Positions 1-5,073 of a stretch of DNA of 5,073 nt are shown piece by piece. The stretch comes from Desulfobacteraceae bacterium (GTDB taxonomy: Bacteria; Desulfobacterota; Desulfobacteria; Desulfobacterales; UBA11574), in contig PKTV01000372.1 in assembly GCA_002868985.1 (NCBI GenBank), positions 1 through 5,073 on the forward strand. The letters run 5' to 3'. The translations under genes and the position numbers were made by a program. A model generated the notes under the pieces. The model was not told the origin of the DNA, ran no database searches, and saw nothing but the letters and a program-made list of their open reading frames with translations. Position 1 is the first letter of the stretch; every line of letters starts with the position of its first letter.

Positions 1-66
1 CCAAACCACCGATAAGAGAATAATACCATAGAAATCATGCTTTTTGAGATCTAAGATAACTGCCAT
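1..66 (-). CDS. Possible N-terminus of an unidentified, perhaps membrane-anchored protein (partial)
   Basis: An ATG at 66-64 opens a frame of 22 codons that runs out of the window. The visible peptide begins MAVILDLKKHDFYG and continues as the hydrophobic run IILLSVVW. A short basic and polar head followed by a hydrophobic stretch would fit a signal anchor or first membrane segment, but the end of the segment is not visible. It follows the tRNA-Asp terminator on the same strand, so it would be a separate transcription unit. No clear Shine-Dalgarno sequence precedes the ATG, and the frame is open upstream to a stop near 109-111, so the start is uncertain. I do not recognise the family. The alternative is that this is chance open frame, which 22 codons cannot exclude. 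Confidence 0.45.
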   Translation of the reverse strand, partial: MAVILDLKKHDFYGIILLSVVW

Positions 67-161
67 GAAAGGTTGGGCTTTATTTAGACTAAAATCTTGC
101 TTTTTTTACCCTGATTTTTATTGGGCTTGGGGGGAATAGTGGGGGGAGTGATATTATTAAC

Positions 162-194
162 AAAATAAAAAAGGCTTAGAATCCTCTCTAAGCC
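162..194 (-). terminator. Rho-independent terminator of the tRNA cluster
   Basis: On the minus strand an 8-bp perfect stem, GGCTTAGA/TCTAAGCC (194-187 with 180-173), closes a 6-nt loop (186-181). It is followed at once by six T residues (172-167), then A and four more T. It starts 13 nt after the CCA end of tRNA-Asp, so it most likely ends the tRNA transcript and possibly lon read-through as well. Stem, loop size and U-tract all fit an intrinsic terminator. Confidence 0.92.
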
Positions 195-207
195 ACTGAT
201 TTTATTA

Positions 208-285
208 TGGCGGGAGTGACGAGACTTGAACTCGCGACCTCCGGCTTGACAGGCCGGCGCTCTAACCAAACTGAGCTACACCCCC
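208..285 (-). tRNA. tRNA-Asp (anticodon GUC)
   Basis: The gene is 78 nt and encodes its own CCA. The acceptor strand GGGGGTG (285-279) pairs with CACTCCC (218-212), with one G-U pair. The D arm is GCTC/GAGC with a 10-nt loop. The anticodon stem CCGGC/GCCGG holds the loop CTGTCAA, giving GTC (Asp). The T arm has the loop TTCGAGT. The discriminator base is G73 and C36 is present, as known for tRNA-Asp. It is the last gene of the cluster before the terminator at 162-194. Its 5' half and the few bases before it (aaagt on the plus strand) are copied in the two repeat units at 286-475, so it is the probable parent or sister of those units. Confidence 0.97.
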
Positions 286-380
286 AAAGTGATGATTAAA
301 ATAATTCGGTTTAGCACTCAGTTCAGCGACCTTCCCGTCAAGAAAGACGGGACGCTCTAACCAAACTGAGCTACACCCCC
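286..380 (-). repeat. Degenerate tRNA-Asp-half hairpin repeat, unit A (downstream copy)
   Basis: This 95-bp unit abuts tRNA-Asp and is in phase with it: 353-385 is identical to 258-290. On the minus strand it starts like tRNA-Asp, with GGGGGTG, TA, GCTC, the same 10-nt D loop and GAGC. The anticodon arm is then enlarged to 20 nt: TCCCGTC (352-346), loop TTTCTT (345-340), GACGGGA (339-333), a perfect 7-bp stem. After AGGTCGC (332-326) the T arm and acceptor 3' strand are missing. In their place is AACTGAGTGCTAAACC (323-308), which pairs back to the D-arm side: TCAGTT (369-364) with AACTGA (323-318), and GGTGTAGC (377-370) with GCTAAACC (315-308) at 7 of 8 positions. The unit should fold as one long imperfect hairpin, so it cannot be a functional tRNA. 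Whether it acts as an RNA, a spacer or a relic is unknown. It should be co-transcribed with the flanking tRNAs. Confidence 0.85.
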
Positions 381-475
381 AAAGTAATGGAAAAAATAAT
401 TTGGTTTAGCACTCAGTTCAGCGACCTTCCCGCCGTGAAAGACGGGACGCTCTAACCAAACTGAGCTACGCTCCT
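381..475 (-). repeat. Degenerate tRNA-Asp-half hairpin repeat, unit B (upstream copy)
   Basis: This is the second 95-bp copy, matching unit A at 84 of 95 positions by my hand alignment. Its 5' acceptor strand differs (AGGAGCG at 475-469), but the D arm matches tRNA-Asp. The anticodon-like hairpin is TCCCGTC (447-441), loop TTTCAC (440-435), GGCGGGA (434-428). The change from unit A turns a U-A pair into U-G, so the stem survives. The loop region reads CTTTCAC, one base from the CTGTCAC loop common in bacterial tRNA-Asp, which supports descent from a tRNA-Asp. The 3' part carries the same AACTGAGTGCTAAACC as unit A and lacks a T arm and CCA. The outermost pairing is weaker than in unit A, but TAGC/GCTA and TCAGTT/AACTGA remain. 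It lies 21 nt after the CCA end of tRNA-Val. Confidence 0.85.
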
Positions 476-496
476 CATATTAAATTGTCAAAAAAA

Positions 497-572
497 TGGT
501 AGGCGGAACAGGGCTTGAACCTGTGACCCTCGGCTTGTAAGGCCGATGCTCTCCCAACTGAGCTACCCGCCC
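497..572 (-). tRNA. tRNA-Val (anticodon UAC)
   Basis: The gene is 76 nt and encodes its own CCA (499-497). The acceptor strand GGGCGGG pairs with TCCGCCT, with G-U pairs at both ends. The D arm GCTC/GAGC has an 8-nt loop. The anticodon stem TCGGC/GCCGA holds CTTACAA, giving TAC (Val). The T arm ACAGG/CCTGT has loop TTCAAGC. The discriminator is A73 and the anticodon has A35 and C36, the known valine identity bases. It is the first RNA gene after lon, and seven T residues follow its CCA. No hairpin lies directly before that run, so I do not read it as a terminator. Transcription probably continues through the repeats to tRNA-Asp. Confidence 0.97.
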
Positions 573-614
573 AGACTTAATATCGATTTAATTTTATTAC
601 CTTAAAAAAAGTTA

Positions 615-643
615 CTGCTAACAATTTAAATATATGAAGTCAA
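615..643 (-). promoter_or_regulatory. Candidate sigma-70 promoter for the tRNA cluster (weak)
   Basis: In the 114-bp gap between lon and tRNA-Val, the minus strand has TTGACT (643-638), five of six matches to the -35 consensus. A 17-nt A+T-rich spacer leads to TAGCAG (620-615), only three of six matches to the -10 consensus. Transcription would start near 608, leaving a leader of about 36 nt before tRNA-Val. No intrinsic terminator separates lon from the tRNAs, so the tRNAs may also be reached by read-through. The weak -10 keeps this tentative, and nothing else was seen in the gap. Confidence 0.3.
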
Positions 644-686
644 GTCTAAATTGGCTTTAAATTTTGTTTCTCTCAATAAAGATAAA

Positions 687-3128
687 TCAAATTAAGGCCG
701 ATCGTTGATCCTTATCCATCTCCTCGGCCATCACTCCAAATGGAATATCGTGCTCTTTGAAAATTGTATCCCCCGGTTCCAGAATCAACGCATGGGGCAG
801 AACCTCATCCATATGCTCAACCAAAACGATTTCAACCGCTTTTAGAACTGAAGCAGGGATATCCCTCAAATTCTTCTTGTTTTCTTTGGGGATAATAATC
901 TTTTTAATACCGCCCCTGTGAGCAGCCAGAATTTTCTCTTTTATTCCGCCAATTGTCAGAACGCGCCCCCGCAATGTAATTTCACCGGTCATGGCAATAT
1001 CCCGTCGAACAGGTCGCTTTGTTAGAGCCGAAACCAGAGATGTGCACATTGAAATCCCTGCAGAAGGTCCGTCTTTTGGAATAGCACCTTCAGGTATATG
1101 AATATGAACATCTTTTTTCTTGTAAAAATCCGGTTGTATCGCAAGGCTCGTTACACGTGAGCGAACATAGCTGACCGCCGCCTGGGCAGACTCTTGCATC
1201 ACCTCTCCCAGCTTACCGGTCATGGTGAGTTTTCCTTTGCCGGGCATAATCAGGGTTTCAATGGAAAGTAACTCGCCACCCACTTGGGTCCAGGCAAGAC
1301 CGGTTACCGTGCCGACCTGGTCTTGTTCTTCTATCTGAATCTCCTTGAAACGGGTCGGACCCAGGTATTTCTGGATTGAATTTGCCGTTACTTTATAGGT
1401 TCTATCTTCTTTATTTGTTACAAGTTTTCGTGCAATCTTCCGGCATATTGAAGAGATCTCACGTTCGAGATTTCTTACCCCTGATTCTCTGGTATATCGA
1501 CGGATTATCGTGAGAACACCATTCTTGGAAAATTTTACATTCTTTTCTTTAAGCCCGTTCATTTTAATCTGCTTGGATATTAAAAAGTCTTTAGCAATAT
1601 GATATTTCTCGTATTCTGCATAGCCGGGAAGGCGTATGATCTCCATTCTATCCTGTAATGGAAGGGGTATCTCAGGCAATGTGTTGGCTGTGGTAATAAA
1701 CAGGATATCTGAAAGATCGTAATCGACGTCCAGATAATGATCGTTGAAGCTGTAATTTTGCTCAGGATCAAGCACTTCCAAAAGGGCTGCTGAGGGATCT
1801 CCTCGGAAATCCATACTCATTTTATCCACTTCATCAAGGCAAAATACCGGATTGTTGACACCGACCTTTTTCAGAGATTGGATGATTTTGCCGGGCATTG
1901 CACCGATGTATGTGCGCCGGTGTCCTCGAATTTCAGCCTCATCTCTAACACCTCCCAAAGAAAGACGTACAAATTTTCTTCCTGTGGCCCGGGCAACAGA
2001 TTTGGCCAAAGAGGTTTTCCCAACACCGGGTGGTCCTACAAAACAGAGTATAGGCCCCCTAATTTTTTTGACAAGGCACTGAACAGCCAGATATTCTATT
2101 ATGCGTTCCTTTGGCTTTTTCAATCCGTAGTGATCTTCTTCAAGTATTTTATCGGCTTCTTCAAGATCTTTTCGTACCTTGCTTCGATCAAACCACGGAA
2201 GGCTGATTAACCAGTCGATATAGCCTCGAACCACCGTAGCTTCGGCAGACATGGGGGTCATCATTTTGAGCTTTCTAAATTCATGCCTAACCTTTCCTGC
2301 AGCCTCCTTGGACATCTTTTTACGTTTGATTCGCTTTTCAAGCTCTCTAAGTTCGTCCCCGTGATCCTCCTCAGAACCGATTTCCTTTTTTATGGCCCTC
2401 ATCTGTTCATTCAGATAATAATTTTTCTGAGTTTTATCCATCTGGTCCTTGACACGATTTTTTATCCGCTGATCCATCTTGAAAATATCAATTTCCATTT
2501 TGATCAAACTCAGAAGAAGAGAAAGCCGTTTTTCCAGGGAAACCGTTTCCAGAAGACCCTGTTTATCATTGATTTTAAACGCGAAATGAGCCGCCATGGT
2601 ATCAACAAGCTTTGAAGGATCTGAAATGCTGGAAACACTTTTCACAAGATCTTTTGATAGGCTCTTGTTTATTTGGGCATACTCATCGAAACTTTTGTTA
2701 ATCGCCCTGACCAGTGCTTCACCCTCTGCAGGCGATACTTGTGTTTCGGGAATCAATTCCAACTCTACCTGAAAAAAGTCTTTGTTCTTAACAAAACGGG
2801 CAATAGAGGCTCTGCTTTTCCCTTCGATCAAAGCTTTTACCGTTCCATCAGGAAGCTTTAGAAGCTGAAGCACGCTAGCAATGGTTCCTACATGACTGAT
2901 GTCTTTTTCACCGGGGTTGTCGATGCCGGCTTTGGTCTGGGTGGAAAGAAAAACCCTCTTGTCATGGTTCATCGCATCGGTAAGAGCGTTCACTGATTTC
3001 GGTCGTCCCACAAAAAGCGGCGCAACCATGTGGGGAAAAACAACGATATCCCTCAGCGGTAGAAGCGGCATTAGCAGGCCTGGCGAATCAGAATCATCAT
3101 CTTTGAAAAATTTTTGTAAACTAATCAT
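687..3128 (-). CDS. lon: ATP-dependent Lon protease (LonA, S16 family)
   Basis: Lon is a cytoplasmic homohexameric AAA+ serine protease that degrades misfolded proteins and short-lived regulators. The 813-residue product (ATG start) has the full LonA layout. The N-terminal LON substrate domain begins near residue 19 ([13 protein letters not shown]), and a helical region with [13 protein letters not shown] follows around 237-249. The AAA+ module has Walker A GPPGVGKT (365-372), Walker B FCLDEVD (429-435), sensor-1 Asn482 in TTAN, Arg494 in LQDRME and sensor-2 Arg552 in SGVRNLERE. The protease domain has Ser689 in PKDGPSAG and Lys732 in GGIKEKIL, 43 residues apart as in E. coli Lon, so the Ser-Lys dyad is intact. 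I chose the ATG at 3128-3126. It lies one nucleotide after the clpX TGA, and a weak GGA (3135-3133) precedes it. A TTG at 3164 would add 12 lysine-rich residues overlapping clpX and has no ribosome binding site. Translation is probably coupled to clpX. Length is normal for the family. Confidence 0.97.
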   Translation of the reverse strand: MISLQKFFKDDDSDSPGLLMPLLPLRDIVVFPHMVAPLFVGRPKSVNALTDAMNHDKRVFLSTQTKAGIDNPGEKDISHVGTIASVLQLLKLPDGTVKALIEGKSRASIARFVKNKDFFQVELELIPETQVSPAEGEALVRAINKSFDEYAQINKSLSKDLVKSVSSISDPSKLVDTMAAHFAFKINDKQGLLETVSLEKRLSLLLSLIKMEIDIFKMDQRIKNRVKDQMDKTQKNYYLNEQMRAIKKEIGSEEDHGDELRELEKRIKRKKMSKEAAGKVRHEFRKLKMMTPMSAEATVVRGYIDWLISLPWFDRSKVRKDLEEADKILEEDHYGLKKPKERIIEYLAVQCLVKKIRGPILCFVGPPGVGKTSLAKSVARATGRKFVRLSLGGVRDEAEIRGHRRTYIGAMPGKIIQSLKKVGVNNPVFCLDEVDKMSMDFRGDPSAALLEVLDPEQNYSFNDHYLDVDYDLSDILFITTANTLPEIPLPLQDRMEIIRLPGYAEYEKYHIAKDFLISKQIKMNGLKEKNVKFSKNGVLTIIRRYTRESGVRNLEREISSICRKIARKLVTNKEDRTYKVTANSIQKYLGPTRFKEIQIEEQDQVGTVTGLAWTQVGGELLSIETLIMPGKGKLTMTGKLGEVMQESAQAAVSYVRSRVTSLAIQPDFYKKKDVHIHIPEGAIPKDGPSAGISMCTSLVSALTKRPVRRDIAMTGEITLRGRVLTIGGIKEKILAAHRGGIKKIIIPKENKKNLRDIPASVLKAVEIVLVEHMDEVLPHALILEPGDTIFKEHDIPFGVMAEEMDKDQRSALI

Positions 3129-3129
3129 A

Positions 3130-4383
3130 TCATCCGTCTTGTGCTTTTTTTTGGGGTTGTTCAAATAAGAGAATTGGATCTTCCTGATTGAGAACAGTAT
3201 CTTCTCCTATTACACATTCTTTGACATTCTCCATAGAAGGGATCTCATACATGACATCGATCATACATTTTTCCATAATGGCACGTAGCCCTCTGGCACC
3301 GGATTTGCGTTTCATGGCCTCTTCGGCAATGGCTGTAAGTGCGCTATCCGTTAATCTTAAGTTTACACCTTCTATCTCCATGAGTTTTTTAAATTGCTTT
3401 ATCAGTGCGTTTTTCGGTTCTTGCAGTATTCTTATCAAAGCAGACGCGTTCAATTCACCAAGGGTCGCAATAACAGGTAGACGTCCCAAAAATTCAGGAA
3501 TCAAACCGTATTTAATCAGGTCCTCGGGCTGCACCATTTTAAGGATTTCACCGATATTTTTCTCTTCCTGTTTGATGATTTTAGCCCCAAAGCCCATGAC
3601 TTTGGAACCCATACGCCGCTGGACGATCTGCTCGAGTCCGGTAAAAGTTCCACCACAAATAAAAAGTATGTTAGACGTGTCGACTTTAACAAAATCCTGT
3701 TGAGGATGCTTTCGTCCCCCTTTGGGCGGAACACTGGCAGTGGTCCCTTCTATAATTTTCAACAATGCCTGTTGAACGCCTTCTCCGGAAACATCACGGG
3801 TAATGGACGGGTTGTCGGACTTTCGAGCAATTTTGTCTATTTCGTCAATATATACAATACCCCGCCCTGCCTTTTCCACATCATAATCCGCATTCTGAAG
3901 CAGGGCAAGAATGATATTTTCGACATCCTCGCCGACGTAGCCGGCTTCAGTAAGGCTTGTGGCATCTGCAATCGTAAAGGGAACATTTAGAAATCTGGCG
4001 AGGGTTTGTGCCAGCAATGTTTTCCCACATCCGGTCGGTCCGATAAGAAGGATATTGCTCTTCTGGATCTCCACATCTCCGGTTTTGACGGATGTGTCCA
4101 GGCGCTTGTAATGATTGTAAACTGCAACAGCGAGAATTTTTTTTGCCGCATCTTGCTCAATGACATAATCATCGAGCATTTCTTTAATTTCTTTTGGGAC
4201 TAAAAGCCGCTCCGTGTCTTTCTCGTCTTTTCCTCTTTCCTCTTCGATAATTTCACTGCAGAGCTGGATACATTCATCACAAATATAGACGGCAGGACCT
4301 GCAATCAGTTTTTGAACCTCTTTCTGATTCTTTCCGCAGAATGAACAGAAAAGGTTGTCGTTAACGTCCCTTTTTTTAACCAT
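3130..4383 (-). CDS. clpX: ATP-dependent Clp protease, ATP-binding unfoldase subunit ClpX
   Basis: ClpX is the hexameric AAA+ unfoldase that recognises tagged substrates, such as ssrA-tagged proteins, and threads them into ClpP in the cytoplasm. The 417-residue product starts with a C4 zinc-binding domain (Cys13, Cys16, Cys35, Cys38), the dimerisation and adaptor-binding module. Then come Walker A GPTGCGKT (115-122), pore-1 loop GYVG (148-151), Walker [10 protein letters not shown] (176-184), the pore-2 region [16 protein letters not shown] (187-202), the arginine finger region PEFLGRLP with Arg301, and sensor-2 Arg364 in GARGLR. The ClpP-contacting loop reads MGF (263-265), where E. coli has IGF. 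The ATG at 4383 is preceded by GGAG (4394-4391) at 7-nt spacing inside the end of clpP, and one nucleotide separates it from the clpP TAA. The gene is complete, and its position beside clpP fits its role as that peptidase's partner. Confidence 0.98.
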   Translation of the reverse strand: MVKKRDVNDNLFCSFCGKNQKEVQKLIAGPAVYICDECIQLCSEIIEEERGKDEKDTERLLVPKEIKEMLDDYVIEQDAAKKILAVAVYNHYKRLDTSVKTGDVEIQKSNILLIGPTGCGKTLLAQTLARFLNVPFTIADATSLTEAGYVGEDVENIILALLQNADYDVEKAGRGIVYIDEIDKIARKSDNPSITRDVSGEGVQQALLKIIEGTTASVPPKGGRKHPQQDFVKVDTSNILFICGGTFTGLEQIVQRRMGSKVMGFGAKIIKQEEKNIGEILKMVQPEDLIKYGLIPEFLGRLPVIATLGELNASALIRILQEPKNALIKQFKKLMEIEGVNLRLTDSALTAIAEEAMKRKSGARGLRAIMEKCMIDVMYEIPSMENVKECVIGEDTVLNQEDPILLFEQPQKKAQDG

Positions 4384-4384
4384 T

Positions 4385-4999
4385 TTAATTCTCCGTCTTT
4401 TCTATTTTATTCAGATCGTCTCTGTTTTCGATAACATAATCGATGATGCCGTATTCTTTGGCTTCCTCACCGCTCATAAAAAAGTCACGATCCGTATCAT
4501 TTTGTATTTGACTCAAATCTTTTCCAGTATGACGCACCAGTATTTTATTCAAGGTGTCTTTCATGCGCAGGATTTCTTTGGCCTGGATCTCGATATCTGA
4601 TGCCTGTCCCTGTAATCCGCCCATGGGTTGATGGATCAAAATCCTTGAATTGGGAAGTGAATAACGCTTTCCCTTTGTCCCGGCGGTCAATAAAAGTGCA
4701 CCCATACTGGCGGCCTGACCGATACACACCGTTGCAATGTCCGGTTTGATGTACTGCATGGTATCATAAACCGCCAACCCTGAAGTAACAATACCACCGG
4801 GCGAATTTACATAAAAATTTATATCCTTATCAGGGTCTTCGGACTCAAGAAATAGAAGCTGTGCGATTAAAAGATTTGCAACCTCGTCATTCATGGCTGT
4901 CCCAAGGAAAATAATCCTGTCCTTGAGGAGTCTTGAGTATATATCGTAGGCTCGCTCACCCCTGCTGCTTTGTTCAATAACCATAGGTATTAACGGCAC
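4385..4999 (-). CDS. clpP: ATP-dependent Clp protease, proteolytic subunit ClpP
   Basis: ClpP is the self-compartmentalised serine peptidase (family S14). Two heptameric rings form a chamber that cuts proteins unfolded by ClpX or ClpA-type partners. The 204-residue product carries the complete triad: Ser98 in GQAASMGA, His123 in LIHQPMGG and Asp172 in DRDFFMS. It also has the oxyanion-hole segment NSPGG (65-69) and the N-terminal axial-loop sequence [19 protein letters not shown]. Translation starts at GTG (4999-4997). A near-perfect Shine-Dalgarno AAGGAG (5012-5007) lies 7 nt upstream, and the start leaves the axial loop at residue 2, so there is little or no propeptide. The next in-frame ATG would remove part of that loop. 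It is the first gene of the visible operon. The short C-terminal tail (after about residue 190) is charged and not conserved. Confidence 0.98.
   Translation of the reverse strand: MPLIPMVIEQSSRGERAYDIYSRLLKDRIIFLGTAMNDEVANLLIAQLLFLESEDPDKDINFYVNSPGGIVTSGLAVYDTMQYIKPDIATVCIGQAASMGALLLTAGTKGKRYSLPNSRILIHQPMGGLQGQASDIEIQAKEILRMKDTLNKILVRHTGKDLSQIQNDTDRDFFMSGEEAKEYGIIDYVIENRDDLNKIEKTEN
4391..4394 (-). promoter_or_regulatory. Ribosome binding site of clpX
   Basis: GGAG on the minus strand lies 7 nt before the clpX ATG, inside the last codons of clpP. Ribosomes ending clpP pass over this site, which favours coupled translation of peptidase and unfoldase. Confidence 0.75.
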
Positions 5000-5006
5000 A
5001 AATCAT

Positions 5007-5012
5007 CTCCTT
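5007..5012 (-). promoter_or_regulatory. Ribosome binding site of clpP, deciding the GTG start
   Basis: AAGGAG on the minus strand lies 7 nt before GTG at 4999. Its strength and spacing support GTG over the ATG five codons downstream. The rest of the upstream sequence to 5073 is A+T-rich with A runs. I see no convincing sigma-70 or heat-shock promoter there, and no recognisable end of an upstream gene. Confidence 0.85.
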
Positions 5013-5073
5013 GTTAAGTGTTTTTTTCTAAATTACGGATAATTCCTGAAATAGTTCTTTTTTTTTACACAAC

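Noticed and set aside
84..269. A 61-codon frame on the minus strand starting MVRAPACQAGGREFKSRHS.
   Set aside because: Its first third is a translation of tRNA-Asp, and it then runs through the terminator and C-rich tracts. This is a known kind of tRNA artefact, not a gene.
286..475. The two repeat units as functional tRNAs, for example unit B as tRNA-Glu(UUC) from the loop CTTTCAC.
   Set aside because: Neither unit has a T arm, a 3' acceptor strand or CCA, and the anticodon arm is 3 nt too long.
286..475. The tandem repeats as a CRISPR array.
   Set aside because: Only two units are present, there are no unique spacers, and the repeated sequence is clearly related to the adjacent tRNA-Asp.
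486..491. Consensus -35 hexamer TTGACA on the minus strand between tRNA-Val and repeat unit B.
   Set aside because: At 16-18 nt spacing the -10 position falls in the D-arm sequence of unit B (TAGCTC), which does not resemble TATAAT. An isolated -35 is not enough to call a promoter.
490..496. Run of seven T after the tRNA-Val CCA on the minus strand as a possible terminator.
   Set aside because: No stem directly precedes it. The T arm is separated by the acceptor strand and CCA, and tRNA-Asp further down has its own strong terminator.
1852..2210. Plus-strand open frames opposite lon, with similar ones opposite clpX and clpP.
   Set aside because: They lie antisense to well-conserved coding sequence, have no recognisable domains, and are explained as shadows of the real genes.
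5013..5073. Possible end of an upstream gene such as trigger factor, or a clpP promoter.
   Set aside because: All frames are short and unrecognisable, and no pair of promoter hexamers at reasonable spacing stands out.

Overview
The window carries a proteostasis operon, clpP-clpX-lon, on the minus strand, followed downstream by a tRNA cluster. Read in the direction of transcription (high to low coordinates), the order is clpP (4999-4385), clpX (4383-3130), lon (3128-687), tRNA-Val(UAC) (572-497), two degenerate 95-bp repeat units built on the 5' half of a tRNA-Asp (475-381 and 380-286), tRNA-Asp(GUC) (285-208), a strong intrinsic terminator (194-162), and the probable first 22 codons of an unidentified gene leaving the window (66-1). 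All recognisable genes are on the minus strand. The A+T-rich intergenic DNA, the LonA and ClpX sequences and the clpP-clpX-lon order suggest a Gram-negative bacterium, probably a Desulfobacterota (deltaproteobacterial) sulfate reducer or relative. This is inference from gene order and protein style, not a database match.

The three protease genes are nearly contiguous. One nucleotide separates the clpP stop from the clpX ATG. If lon starts at the ATG at 3128, one nucleotide also separates clpX from lon. ClpP is the tetradecameric serine peptidase, ClpX the AAA+ unfoldase that feeds it, and Lon an independent AAA+ protease in one chain. All three have intact catalytic and ATPase motifs. The 74 bp upstream of clpP hold its ribosome binding site but no promoter I can defend. 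The promoter and any trigger-factor gene would lie outside the window.

The unusual part is the tRNA region. Between the two intact tRNAs lie two tandem copies, exactly 95 bp apart and about 88% identical to each other, in phase with tRNA-Asp. Each keeps the tRNA-Asp 5' half (leader, acceptor 5' strand, D arm) and has an enlarged anticodon hairpin. The T arm and 3' acceptor strand are replaced by a sequence complementary to the unit's own D-arm region, so each unit can fold into one long imperfect hairpin instead of a cloverleaf. I do not recognise this element. It could be a decayed or rearranged tRNA array, an att-site relic or a structured RNA. It is the best candidate here for something undescribed. 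The rest of the window is ordinary housekeeping sequence.
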